From Haplomitrium mnioides (taxonomy: Eukaryota; Marchantiophyta; Haplomitriopsida; Calobryales), in NCBI GenBank assembly GCA_049999725.1, contig JBNGIS010016171.1, forward strand, positions 1 to 64,000: a stretch of 64,000 nucleotides of DNA. Direction: 5' to 3'. The position numbers were made by a program, and so were the translations under genes. The notes beneath the pieces are model-generated. The model was not told where the DNA came from, searched no databases, and was given only the letters and a program-made list of their open reading frames with translations. Shown one piece after another: positions 1 through 9,432 of this stretch (the stretch's first letter is position 1; each line of letters starts with the position of its first letter).

Positions 1-521
1 ATTTGGAGAAGATTCTACAAAGGTTGGATGCGGCAAAAGCTTCATTGAATCCGGAGAAATGCAAGTTCGGGTGTCATCAAGGAGTGTTGTTGGGCCACAT
101 AATTTCAAAGAATGGGGTGGCTGTGGACCCGGAAAAGGTACTCAAAATTCAAGCCCTTCCTTTTCCAATCAATGTGACAAAGTTGAGGTCTTTCTTGGGA
201 ATGGTGGGATACTATCGTCGTTTCATATTGGACTTTTCGGCAAAAGCGATGGCGTTGAACCACTACTTGAAGAAAACAGTGGAGTACTCACTAATTTTCA
301 ATGATGAAGGTGCTAAAGTTTCCTTTGAGTGTTTGAAGAAAGCGGTGACAAGTGCGCCAGTCTTGGTGAAGCCAAATTGGAGGGAGCCTTTTCTGTTGTA
401 TACAGATGCTTCTAATGTAGCTCTTGGATGCACCTTGAGTCAAAAAGATCATGAGGGGCATGATCATCCTATTGCATTTGCAAGTCGACAAATGGTAGCG
501 GCCGAAAAGAACTACTCAGTA
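1..521 (+). pseudogene. Ty3/gypsy pol fragment A: RT end and RNase H start
   Basis: The frame opening at base 3 reads the end of a Ty3-type reverse transcriptase and the start of RNase H. Residues 29-34 are the LLGHII strand that follows the palm, residues 69-74 are the GYYRRF motif of the connection region, and residues 131-137 (LLYTDAS) hold the first catalytic Asp of RNase H. The FASRQM block typical of the family follows at the 3' end. The 5' part lies outside the window and the 3' end runs into a gap of unknown true length. The frame changes across the gap, so no continuous protein can be read. No LTR of this element is visible. Family assignment is firm; lineage is not resolved. Confidence 0.85.
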
Positions 522-621
522 NNNNNNNNNNNNNNNNNNNNNNNNNNNNNNNNNNNNNNNNNNNNNNNNNNNNNNNNNNNNNNNNNNNNNNNNNNNNNNN
601 NNNNNNNNNNNNNNNNNNNNN
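522..621. other. assembly gap (100 N)
   Basis: Exactly 100 N, a standard placeholder for a gap of unknown size. It falls inside the RNase H domain of Ty3 fragment A, so the frame change across it says nothing about the element. Confidence 0.99.
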
Positions 622-1483
622 TAGATGGAAGATTTTGTTGGCTGAATTTGATTACAGCATTGAAGATAGACCAGGGCGAAAACATCTTAATGCCGACATG
701 TTGTCACGAGCCTATGATGAGCTTGGCGAGGAAGCGGTCGAAGAGGAGTTTCCGGACGAGAACATCTTCATAATGAGTGTCATACATGAGGAGTATGGTG
801 ACATCTGCAACTACTTGCTAGAGGGGAAACATCCGGAGGGGATGAAGCAACGCAACAAGGCGGCATTTGCACGTAAGTGTCGACCATATTCTCTTATTGA
901 GAATACCTTATTTCACCAAGGTTCTGATGGTCTTCTTCGACGAGCTGTGAGCAAACAGGAAGGCAAACATTTGATGAATGAATTTCACGATGGAGTGTGT
1001 GGTGGTCATTTTGCGGGGAAAGTGACGGCCTACAAAATTCTAGACGGAGGATATCATTGGCAAGGTATGTTTCAAGATTGCTTGGAGTTTTGCAAGACTT
1101 GCGATGTGTGCCAAACGTTTGCCAAGAAGTCTACATATCCTTCACCTTTATAACCAGTTGCACCCTTGGGTCCTTTTGAAAAATGGGGAGTGGATATAGT
1201 TGGTCCATTAACTCCAACTCCAAGAGGGAATTTGTATGTGGTGGTAGCAACCGATTATTTGAGCAAATGGGTGGAGGCTCGCTCTTTAAAGAAAGCTACG
1301 GAGGAGGAAGTGGGGAGATTTTTGTATGAGCGGATTATCACACGGTTTGGATGTCCATTAGAAATTGTGACAGATAGAGGCTCACCTTTTGTGAGTGGTG
1401 CTACTCAAGCCATGTTGGAGCACTTTTCCATCAAGCAACGCATCACAACATCATACAAGCCAAATGCGAATGGATTGGCGGAG
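622..1483 (+). pseudogene. Ty3/gypsy pol fragment A: RNase H tail and integrase
   Basis: One frame (phase of base 635) reads the RNase H tail, the NADMLSR motif, an integrase zinc-binding segment with CKTCDVC, and the integrase core: first Asp in WGVDIVGP, second Asp in VTDRGSPF, Glu in NANGLAE. The frame is cut by TAA at 1151-1153, just before the PLGPFEKW segment that normally follows the zinc finger without a break. Integrase similarity stops right after the catalytic Glu, and the next codons read a Glu/Lys-rich, coiled-coil-like stretch belonging to element B. The missing integrase C-terminus and the sudden switch indicate a recombination junction near 1483. It is not functional as it stands. 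Confidence 0.85.
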
Positions 1484-2438
1484 CACGAGGAAGAAGTGAA
1501 GAAGTAGTTGGAAGCCTTGGAGGCAGCTGAAGCTCAACAAGCGACGGAGAAGACCCTGCAGGAGGTAAATCGCAGAAATGCCGTTGAGTAGGCCAAACAA
1601 GACCTTGCACCCCAGCCCCCACCTAGCGCTTGCGCACCTTACAGCATCTAGAGAGATGTAAGGGACTGCCCGGTCACTACAACCATGGGTCAGTTGATCA
1701 AAGACAGCCCTATATACAAGAGGCAACTCTGAGAGCTACTCATGGACACAAGAAGGAAAAGGAAGCTCCCTACGATGGGCACCACCGTTGACTTAAGGAT
1801 GATCTGCGAAGATAAGGGAGCTCCAGAAATAGATATCCAGATTGTGGGGTGCACTCTGTCCTTGGTGCCCGTGGATGGCGAGGTAGGAGTAAACATCATG
1901 ATGGAGGAGACCACCTCCTTTCCCCGACTGAAAGGATTATGCGATTGGTTGATGGGTCTAGAGTTAAGCCCTTAAGAGCCTTGTTGAAGATACCAACCTG
2001 GATTGGGGGAAAGGAGTTTTCCCTGAACTACCTGGTGATGAGGCCGGCCCGGAGTTCTCCATACCTTGTTTTAATCGGGAGGCCTTGGCTATATGGTGCT
2101 AAGGTGATGCACAATTGGGGGGACTCCACCTTAGTGTTCGGGCCCAGCAAGACAATGGTGCATTACGGCCCTGTCCTACATGAGGGGGAGACCACAGATG
2201 ACAAGGAGTATGACATTGAGTGGTCAGTGGAAGAGGAGTCGGAGGACGAGGACACTTATTGGTTGAGATTGGTGAGTGACATAATAGAAGCAGACTTTTT
2301 GGGCAGTGCCAAAATCAAAGTCAATCAGTTGGAGACCTCAGTCTTTGGGGTTTGGGACACAATAGAAGCGAGGACAGGAGTACCAATCCTTAGCTCTAGA
2401 CTTGACCAAAAAGAGGAGTCATAGGCATCCACTTCCAA
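1484..2438 (+). pseudogene. Ty3/gypsy element B: gag-pol linker and aspartic protease
   Basis: The first part reads a charged, helix-prone linker with several in-frame stops. Next is a retropepsin-like domain whose active-site loop is VPVDGEVGVNIM (Asp present, as in the DG-type loops of plant Ty3 elements), at about 1866-1905. A frameshift at about 1915-1925 moves the rest (LVDGSRVKPL, then LIGRPWLYGAKV, the second-lobe flap region) into the frame of base 1849, which runs to the stop at 2424. Downstream is an acidic segment. Element B has no 5' LTR or gag here because fragment A is fused in front of it. The coding sequence resumes at 7700 after the chromovirus insertion, which duplicated TCCAA (2434-2438). 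Confidence 0.75.
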
Positions 2439-2866
2439 TGTAATAGTACAAGCATAAGGTTGTGCTATTTATAAGAAAATAGAGAGGATTGAAGGAAGTG
2501 GTAGTGAGTCACTTTTAAGTTAAGATTGGATTACTTGCTTTTGAAGTCACTTTTGTTGGAGAGTCACTTTTAGGTTACTTGCATTCGAAGTCACTTTTGG
2601 TAGTGAGTCACCTTTAGGGCTGAAATGAGAAGTGACTTGTAAGTGAAGAAAGAGGGATGACACTCTCTTCTCTTGTATAAATAGAAGGGCTTCTTAGCCC
2701 CACTCCTCATTCTGGAGTTCCTCTCGAATCATTTGGGTTCTTTGGTTGCTTGGCTTTGTCTTATATTCTTGGCTTTAGTTTGCTTATTGGTTTTGAGTTG
2801 TGTAACTCTTTTAGAGCCGTCTTGAATTATTACTTACTTGGAATTCGGTCTTTGAGTTCTTTTACA
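2439..2866 (+). repeat. 5' LTR of chromovirus
   Basis: 428 bp, starting TGTAATAGTACAAG and ending TCTTTTACA. It matches 7261-7699 almost throughout. U3 carries a run of GTCACTTTT-type words, including two TGAGTCA (bZIP-type) sites at 2505-2511 and 2604-2610. A TATA box, TATAAATAG, lies at 2676-2684. Confidence 0.95.
2676..2684 (+). promoter_or_regulatory. TATA box of chromovirus 5' LTR
   Basis: TATAAATAG sits mid-LTR downstream of the GTCACTTTT repeats. It is kept at the same place in the 3' LTR (7498-7506), in the solo LTR at 11.37 kb and, inverted, in the copy near 62.45 kb. It probably marks the U3/R boundary and the element promoter. Confidence 0.75.
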
Positions 2867-2867
2867 T

Positions 2868-2880
2868 TGGTATCAAAGCC
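2868..2880 (+). other. primer binding site, initiator tRNA-Met type
   Basis: TGGTATCAAAGCC begins two bases after the 5' LTR. It differs at one position from TGGTATCAGAGCC, the complement of the plant initiator tRNA-Met 3' end used by many LTR elements. Confidence 0.85.
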
Positions 2881-2897
2881 ATGTTCTTTTCGGTGAA

Positions 2898-3725
2898 ATG
2901 GAGAATCAAGAAGGGAGGATGCAAGTAATGCAACAACAAATTGAACATCTTTTTTGCTTGCTAGAAGTTCAAATGCAAATGGAGAATAGGGCACCTTTTC
3001 AAGAAGAAGAAATTCATGTGCGATTTCCCAAGCCAAAGGCTTATGATGGCAAGATGGTTCCTGGTGCATATGAGAATTTCTTGTTTGATTGTGAGCAATA
3101 TTTTGAAGCTACCAATATAAGAGAGGATGGTAGAAGGATTTTATTCGTTGCAAGTCAATTGGAAGGAGTGTCAAAGACTTGGTGGAGATATCAAATTGAG
3201 CAAACTCAATGTCGATTTGTCACTCCAATTACTTCTTGGCAAGAGTTTAAAGAAGCGGTAAATCTAAGATTTAGGGTTTTGAATGCTCCAAAGGTGGCAA
3301 GAGATTGTTTGGTGGAATTGAAGCAACTTGATACGGTAAGGAGCTATGTTACACAATTTCAAAATATCATTATGCAAATTCCTAATATGGGCAAGGGAGA
3401 AGCTTTGGATCGTTTTGTTCGAGGATTGAAGTCTCGCACTAGAATGGAAGTGACAATGAGGGAGCCTTCCCAACTAGAAGAAGCAATGAGTAGGGCAGAA
3501 AAATATGACTTGCTACTAGCGACTAACAAGGCTAGGCCACGTCCACGTCCACAACAAGCTTTACCAAATATTCGTGTGCCAGGAAATGAGGTTGTACCTA
3601 TAGAGATTGATGCAGCACAGAGAGTGGCACTCATTGATGGAGAACGTGAGCGTCTATGCCAAAGTGGAGGATGTTTTTATTGTCAACAGCTTGGTCATAT
3701 GATTGCAAATTGCCCACGTTGCTAA
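2898..3725 (+). CDS. chromovirus Gag
   Basis: 275 codons from the first ATG after the primer site, uninterrupted. A short N-terminal coiled-coil-like region is followed by the retrotransposon gag capsid fold: YENFLFDCEQYF near residues 58-69, a TWWRYQ segment near 95, then SYVTQFQNII and the LDRFVRGLK stretch. The C-terminus carries one zinc knuckle, CFYCQQLGHMIANC (CX2CX4HX4C), and ends at TAA 3723-3725. Gag packages the element RNA in cytoplasmic particles. The protease frame lies downstream in another phase after a non-coding-looking break, so expression as Gag-Pol would need repair or a frameshift. It is the most intact gene of this element. Confidence 0.9.
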   Translation: MENQEGRMQVMQQQIEHLFCLLEVQMQMENRAPFQEEEIHVRFPKPKAYDGKMVPGAYENFLFDCEQYFEATNIREDGRRILFVASQLEGVSKTWWRYQIEQTQCRFVTPITSWQEFKEAVNLRFRVLNAPKVARDCLVELKQLDTVRSYVTQFQNIIMQIPNMGKGEALDRFVRGLKSRTRMEVTMREPSQLEEAMSRAEKYDLLLATNKARPRPRPQQALPNIRVPGNEVVPIEIDAAQRVALIDGERERLCQSGGCFYCQQLGHMIANCPRC

Positions 3726-3841
3726 AGTCGACCATGTGCTCTTGTTCAAGTGGCAACTGCTAAAGAAGAAAATCAAGGAAACGACCGACCTCAGTAAAGA
3801 TAGTCAAGCGGTTTATTGAGAGCTTAATTAGTTCCAATGGA

Positions 3842-4396
3842 ATGAATAGCTCGACAAGAATTAGAAGTACCTTGTTTCATCTAGATGGTATGGTTGATGA
3901 GCATTCTTGTAGAATGTTGGTAAATTGTGAAAGTTATGAAAATTTCATGTCACTACGTTTTGCAAAGAAAATCAAAGCTACGACTTCACCGATCAACAAA
4001 AGTTTTGTGACTATGGCCGATGGCAAAAAACATGAGGTATTCCATTCTCACAAGCCATTTCTTCTAAAGATTGGGAAAGATTATGAGGAATCTATGGATT
4101 TTGTTATTGCACCCGTAGAGTATGATATTATTTTGGGCTTGCTTTGGCTTGAAGATCGGTCTGCTCAAGTTGATTGGGAAAAACAGAAAATTCAAGTTAC
4201 TTTACAAGGAAAGCAATTTCTTTTGGGGCGTCTGGCACCGTTGGTGAAGAAGCCCAGATTAGTTCAACATAATGATTTGATGGAGAAAGAGTTGCCCATC
4301 TTTGCTATATGGATCAAGCCTATTGTGGACTTGAATAAGGAGGGAGGGAAATCTATACCAACATTAATGATTGATGATATCTTGAAGGAGTTTTAA
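3842..4396 (+). pseudogene. chromovirus aspartic protease domain
   Basis: The ORF reads a retropepsin-like domain: MVDEHSCRMLVNCESYENFMS, then FVTMADGKK, then YDIILGLLWLE (the ILGM/L-W-L flap-side motif). In active relatives the catalytic loop has Asp followed by a small residue and Gly (D-S/C-G-A-T). Here the Asp position reads Asn and the Gly is Glu, so protease activity is probably lost. The frame ends at TAA 4394-4396 but continues into the RT in the same phase (DVFPDDLP), so the stop is a mutation. Residue 1 is the ATG at 3842; the true start lies in the Gag-Pol fusion upstream. Confidence 0.8.
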
Positions 4397-5743
4397 GATG
4401 TGTTTCCGGATGATTTGCCAAAGGGGTTACCAGATGATCGTGGAATGCCCTTTTCGATAGAGTTGATACCAAGAAGTATTCTGTATAATCAACCTATAGA
4501 TAGGTTATCGCCACAAGAGTTGGAAGAGCTTCGCAAGACTTTGACGGATCTTCTTGAGAAGGATTTCATTCAGCATAGTACTTCGCCTTGGGGAGCACCA
4601 GTATTCTTTGTACCAAAGAAAGATGGTGGATTTCGTCTTTGTACTAATTATCGTGGTTTGAACAAGCAAATCGTCAAGAATGCTTATCCTTTACCGCGTA
4701 TTGATGATTTGTTGGATCAACTGAGTGGTGCGCGGTTCTTTTTGAAGCTTGATCTTTGAAGTGGTTATTGGCAAATTCCTATCAAGCCAAGTGATGTGCC
4801 GAAGACAACTTTTCATACAAGGTATGGACATTTTGAGTGGAAGGTCCTTACATTTGGTCTCACTAATGCTCCGGCTATATTCATGGATCAAATGCATCAA
4901 ATTTTTGATGGGTTATTGGATAAGTCAGTTTTGGTATTCTTGGATGACATTCTTATTTTTAGCAAAATTGAAGATGAGCATCGCAATCATTTGAAAGAAG
5001 TTTTGCAAAGATTGCGCAGTTGGAAGTTTTATTGTAAGCGATCCAAGTGCAAATTTTGGAAGCAAGAGGTTACTTACTTGGGGCACAAGGTGTTGGCGGA
5101 TGGTATAACGATGGAAGAAGATAAAATCAAGACTATTACTAAGTGGCCAACACCAAAGGAGGCAATGGACATTAGATCCTTCAATGGATTGACAAGCTTC
5201 TATCGACAATTCATCCATTGTTATGCACATATTGCTACACCACTTACTGATCTGCTAGACAAAGAGGTCAAGTTTCAATAGACCGCCAAAGAGCAAGCGA
5301 CATTTCAACAGCTTAAGGATGCAGTCTCTTCTCATCCTATTCTATAGCCCTATGATCCAAAGACACATTGTATAGTTGATTTTGATGCTTCTAATTTTGC
5401 TATTGGAGCAGTTTTGCAACAAGAGTTTGAGGATGGGCTTCATCCAATTGCCTTCATGTCATGCCAGTTGAATGCGGTGGAAAGAAACTATTTTGCAAGG
5501 GATCGAGAGCAATTGGCAATGGTTTATGTTACAAAAGTATGGAGGCATTATCTTTTGGGAAGGCATGTAGCTATGCGCACAGATCACAAACCATTGTTAC
5601 AACCAATCCATTTGGAAAATATGACAAGTCGCCATCACTGATGGGAAGATCAATTGCAACTCTTTGATATCAAGCTAGAGTACAAGCCAAGAAGGTTCCA
5701 CACCATTCCGAATGCACTGTCACGAGGCCGGATCATCGAGTGA
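4397..5743 (+). pseudogene. chromovirus reverse transcriptase and RNase H
   Basis: One phase reads the whole RT: the [20 protein letters not shown] fingers, FLKLDL with the first catalytic Asp, then VFLDDILIFSK at about 4930-4960 with the catalytic YLDD-type box, then GHKVLADGI and FYRQFI. RNase H follows with FDASNFAIGAVLQQ and the RTDHKPLL segment, ending at LSRGRIIE. In-frame stops at 4757-4759 (TGA straight after KLDL), 5279-5281 (TAG) and near 5345 and 5639 break it. The catalytic residues that can be seen are intact, so the decay is by nonsense mutation rather than by loss of domains. Confidence 0.9.
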
Positions 5744-6164
5744 ATACAATGGAGGTGAGCAACATTAGTATCTTACATTTAGATGAGGCAACTAGTGGGA
5801 GTTATCGTCAAAAACTACAAGAAGATGATTTCTATAGTTTGGTTTGAGCACGATTGGCCGTCATGGATAGTGAGTATCATTCTTTCTCCATTCGAGATGG
5901 TATTCTCTATCGAGGCCATCAAATATAGGTTCCACAAGATGATACGCTTTGAATGGCTCTTTTACAAGAAGCGCATGACATTCCTATCTCTGAGCATCTT
6001 GGAGTAGATAAAACTACAAAGTTGCTTCAACGCACTTGGTGGTGGCCTAACTTGGCTCGAGATATTCGTGTGAAAGTTGTCAACGAAACAAAGCTTCGAA
6101 TAAAAAACAAGCGGGACTTCTTCAACCGTTACCAATTCCTACTGCTTGTTGGGAACATATAAGT
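5744..6164 (+). pseudogene. chromovirus integrase zinc-binding region, decayed
   Basis: Two phases are needed. The HHCC finger begins with the HDIPISEHLGVDKTTKLL segment (two His), then TWWWPNLARDI, in the phase of 5953. The part that should hold the two Cys is shortened: the antisense copy near 63.83 kb still has extra sequence between the DI and NKASNKK motifs, so about 20 bases have been lost here. After the deletion the phase shifts and NKKQAGLLQPLPIPTACW leads directly into the integrase core at 6165. Upstream, 5744-5952 is a decayed linker with several stops. Confidence 0.75.
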
Positions 6165-7247
6165 TTGGATCTTGTCACTTCACTTCCAACTACGCCTCAT
6201 GGGTTTACTGCTATTGTAGTGTTTGTGGACAAGTTGAGCAAGCAGATTCATTTAGCGCCAACGGTGGATATAGTCGATGCTCCACAATTGGCAAAAATTT
6301 ACTTTGATATTGTTTTTCGCCATCACCGAATGCCCAAGGTGTTAATATCTGATTGGGATCCGCGTTTCACTGGAAAGTTTTGGAGAGAGCTATTCAAACT
6401 TCTAAGAACCAAACTTTCTATGTCTACTGCTTATCATCCGCAAATAGATGGGCAAACGGAGTGTGCTAATCGCACTGTGGAGGATATGCTTCGCGTGTTC
6501 ATCAATGTTCATCATACCGATTGGGATAATTTCTTACCGACTGTGGAGTTTGCTTACAACAACTCCAAACAAGAAAGTACTAGGTTTTCTCCTTTCTTTC
6601 TTAATTCGGGTCAGCATCCTCTTGTTCTCAATGGTTTTCTTTCTCCTACTTCTTCTAATGTTCTAAGTATTTCTACTTTTTTGTCTCGTTTATCTTCTTC
6701 CTTGCAAGATGTTTGCAATCATCTTACTGTTGCTCAAAATCGGCAAAAACAATATGTCGATAGTTGTCGTCATGATTGCTCTTATGCTTTAGGTGAACAA
6801 GTTATGTTATCCACTCATAATCTTCCATTGTCTTTAGATACTCAAGTTCGTAAGTTATCTCCTGCTTGGATTGGTCATTTCTCTATTTCTCAGGCTATTT
6901 CTCCTATTGCTTATAAACTTGATCTTCCTCTTCATATGAAGATTCATCTTGTGTTCCATGTGTCTAAACTTAAGCCTTTTGTTCCTAGTCCATCTTCTTT
7001 TCCAAATCGTGTTCAACTTCCTCCTCCGGTCATTGTTCTTGATGATCATGAAGAATTTGAAGTAGACCACATTTTGGCTAAAAGAGTTATCAAGCGTGGG
7101 CAGCATCCACAAGTTCAATACAAGGTTTTGTGGAAAGGCTATCCACTTCATGATGCTACTTGGGAACCTTCTTCAAATCTTGAGAATGCTCAAGAAGCTA
7201 TTAAAATTTTTGAAAGTTGCGACAATGACAAGGACGTCATTGACTAG
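6165..7247 (+). CDS. chromovirus integrase core, GPY/F module and chromodomain
   Basis: 360 codons without a stop. The DDE core is complete: Asp in LDLVTSLP just upstream or at the start, Asp in VLISDWDPRF (about residue 66), Glu in DGQTECANRT (about residue 102). A GPY/F-like module (LSPAWIGHFSISQ) lies near residue 235. The C-terminus has a classical chromodomain (EFEVDHILAKR to YKVLWKGYPLHDATWEPSSN, about residues 296-345) with the aromatic cage residues Trp, Tyr and Trp. Chromodomains of this lineage guide integration towards particular chromatin marks. The C-terminal half is the best-kept part of pol. Here it lacks its own start and depends on a polyprotein that is broken upstream. Confidence 0.9.
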   Translation: MDLVTSLPTTPHGFTAIVVFVDKLSKQIHLAPTVDIVDAPQLAKIYFDIVFRHHRMPKVLISDWDPRFTGKFWRELFKLLRTKLSMSTAYHPQIDGQTECANRTVEDMLRVFINVHHTDWDNFLPTVEFAYNNSKQESTRFSPFFLNSGQHPLVLNGFLSPTSSNVLSISTFLSRLSSSLQDVCNHLTVAQNRQKQYVDSCRHDCSYALGEQVMLSTHNLPLSLDTQVRKLSPAWIGHFSISQAISPIAYKLDLPLHMKIHLVFHVSKLKPFVPSPSSFPNRVQLPPPVIVLDDHEEFEVDHILAKRVIKRGQHPQVQYKVLWKGYPLHDATWEPSSNLENAQEAIKIFESCDNDKDVID

Positions 7248-7260
7248 ATGATGGGGATTA

Positions 7261-7699
7261 TGTAATAGTACAAGCATAAGGTTGTGCTATTTATAAGAAA
7301 ATAAAGAGGATTGAAGGAAGTGGTAGTGAGTCACTTTTAGGGTAAGATTGGATTACTTGCTTTTGAAGTCACTTTTGGTGGAGAGTCACTTTTAGGTTAC
7401 TTGCATTCGAAGTCATTTTTGGTAGTGAGTCACCTTTAGAGCTGAAATGAGAAGTAACTTGTAAGTGAAGAAAGAGGGATGACACTCTCTTCTCTTGTAT
7501 AAATAGAAGGGCTCCTTAGCCCCACTCCTCATTCTGGAGTTCCTCTTGAATCATTTGGGTTCTTTGGTTGCTTGGCTTTGTCTTATATTCTTGGCTTTAG
7601 TTTGCTTATTGGTTTTGAGTTGTGTAACTCTTTTAGAGTCGTCTTGAATTATTACTTACTTGGAATTCGGTCTTTGAGTTCTCTTTGAGTTCTTTTACA
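7261..7699 (+). repeat. 3' LTR of chromovirus
   Basis: 439 bp, TGTAATAG...TTTTACA. It is near-identical to the 5' LTR except for about ten substitutions and an 11-bp tandem duplication (TCTTTGAGTTC) close to the end. The preceding purine-rich GATGATGGGGATTA (7247-7260) is a weak polypurine tract. The duplicated TCCAA (7700-7704) follows. Confidence 0.95.
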
Positions 7700-8932
7700 T
7701 CCAACCTTGGACCTGAGCTAAAAGGGGAGTTGGTTGCAGCTATCATCCCAAGGGAGGATGATCACCATATTGGAACAAGGAAGCATGACAAGAAGCTTGT
7801 TGTAGGTGGCCAATGGCTCGCCCACTTGGAGTTAGACTGTGACTCCACGAACAGGAATAAGGTGGAGGTCATCAAGGCGGAGCAGTACCGAGATATAACA
7901 GACCCCGGCAGGAGGACATTCCAGCTTGGATTCGCCGTAAACAGGGGGGCTGAGAGAGCCTTCATGCAAACCATGGGGAATTTCAGTGACATATTTGCAT
8001 GGAGCCATACGGACCTGAAGGGCGTTCCCAGAGAGCTAAGGGAGCACAAAATTGATTTGGAGGACAATGCTTCCCCCGTAAGGCAACGACAGTACAGAAT
8101 GAACCCCCGCTTCTCTCTATTGGTTAAAGAGGAGGTGGACAAGCTCTTAGAGGTAGGATTCATGTACCATATCATGAACAATAAATGGGTGTCCCCTCTG
8201 GTGGTGCTGCTGAAGAAGGCGGGCTTAGACGGGAAACCGAAGATCAGGGTTCGCCAAGACTACTGCAAGTTGAATGTGGCAACCAAGAAGGACCACTACC
8301 CTCTACCTTTCACTGATGGTGTGCTGGACCTGGTGGCGGGCCAGGAGGTTTACAGTTTCATGGATGGGTACTCCGGTTACAACCAGGTGTGGATACGGGA
8401 GGAGGACCAACTAAAAACTGCTTTCACAACGGAGTGGGGAGTGTTCGTCTTTCGAAGAATGCCATTTGGTCTCTGCAACGCCCCAGGTACATTCCAGAGA
8501 CTAATGATGAACATGTTCCGAGACTATCTCAGGAAGTTCCTCAAAATCTTCATAGATGACTTCGTGGTATATGGCAAGGTCAAGGATCATGATGAGCATG
8601 TGCGGCTCACATTTCAGCGTTGTAAGGAAACGAGGCTGCGGCTGCACTCGGGAAAATGTTTCTTTGTAGTACGGGAAGGAATACTACTGGGGCATAGGGC
8701 CTCCAGCCAGGGAATTTCCGTGGACCAGGAAAAGGTGGCAGTATGGCTGGGTGTGGCATTTCCAACGTGCCTGGTGGAGGTGCAGGGATTCTTGGCTTGT
8801 GTGGGCTATTATAGGAGGTTCATCCCAAAATTTCCCCTAGTAGCCTACCACCTAACGGAGATGATGAAGAGGGATAGTGATTTTGAGCCGATTGAACCCA
8901 TGAGATCTAGCTTTAATGAGTTCAAAAGGTGA
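7700..8932 (+). pseudogene. Ty3/gypsy element B: reverse transcriptase
   Basis: This continues the element B pol frame interrupted at 2438. After NLGPELKGEL and a linker it reads FSDIFAWSHTDLKGV (RT start), then KIRVRQDYCKLN, YSFMDGYSGYNQV with the first catalytic Asp, RRMPFGLCNAPGTFQR, and KIFIDDFVVYG, where the YLDD box reads FIDD. GHRASSQGISVD and CVGYYRRFIPKF close the domain. In typical relatives the first strand motif is RVCVDYRKLN; here V-D is replaced by RQD and R by C. The frame stops at 8932. Codon composition is GC-richer than the inserted chromovirus. Motif set and long LTRs suggest the Tat/Athila side of Ty3, by inference only. Confidence 0.85.
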
Positions 8933-9432
8933 TTGGCCAACGCACTTATCTTGGCGCCCCCAAACTAGGCCAAGAAGTTCCACGTGATGTTGGATGTTTT
9001 GGGCTTCTGTGTGGGAGCAGTGCTGAGCCAGTTCAATGAGGAAGGCAGGGACCACCCAATCTACTTTGCCAGCTGACTTCTCTCAACGGCAGAAAATAAT
9101 TACTCGCCCACCGATTGAGAGGCCCTAGGGATAGCCTACTCCCTGAAGAAATTCCAGCACTACTTGCTGCATTACAAGGTGGTGTTTCACACTGATCATG
9201 ATGCCCTAAATTACATGGTCAACAAGCTAGACATAACGGGGAGAGTGGCGAGGTGGATGTTGCTACTCCAGGAGTTTGACTTTGAGGTACGAATCAAGCC
9301 AGGGAAGAGACACTAGAATGCCAACTTCTTCTTGAGGATTGAGGGGCAGTTGGGGACACCTTCCCTAATGAAGACCTGTTCCATGTCAAGGAGGGGAGAC
9401 CCACAGAATATGGGGACATCATTGAGTTCCTC
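8933..9432 (+). pseudogene. element B RNase H, with multiple stops
   Basis: The same product continues with stops at several places: KFHVMLDVLGFCVGAVLSQF (RNase H first strand, Asp present), HPIYFAS, then AENNYSPTD, FHTDHDALNYMV, and RVARWMLLLQEFDFEV leading to the PGKRH segment. At least four TAG/TGA codons interrupt it (near 8968, 9075, 9116 and 9315). It joins RT to integrase in the normal order, which supports one decayed pol gene rather than unrelated fragments. Confidence 0.75.

Larger units (their letters stand above)
2439..7699 (+). mobile_element. complete Ty3 chromovirus with LTRs and target duplication
   Basis: A 5261-bp element bounded by two TG...CA LTRs (2439-2866 and 7261-7699). 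The 5-bp duplication TCCAA occurs just outside both ends (2434-2438 and 7700-7704), which shows a bona fide integration into element B. The order is LTR, primer site, gag, protease, RT, RNase H, integrase, chromodomain, LTR, so it is a chromovirus. By eye the LTRs differ at about ten substitutions plus an 11-bp duplication near the end of the 3' copy, so the insertion is fairly young. Even so, the pol region has several stops, a frameshift and a deletion in the integrase zinc finger, so this copy cannot be autonomous. Confidence 0.95.

Noticed and set aside
3-773. Continuous 256-codon protein across the first gap
   Set aside because: The gap length is arbitrary; after it this frame is a shadow, and the RNase H/integrase text is in another phase.
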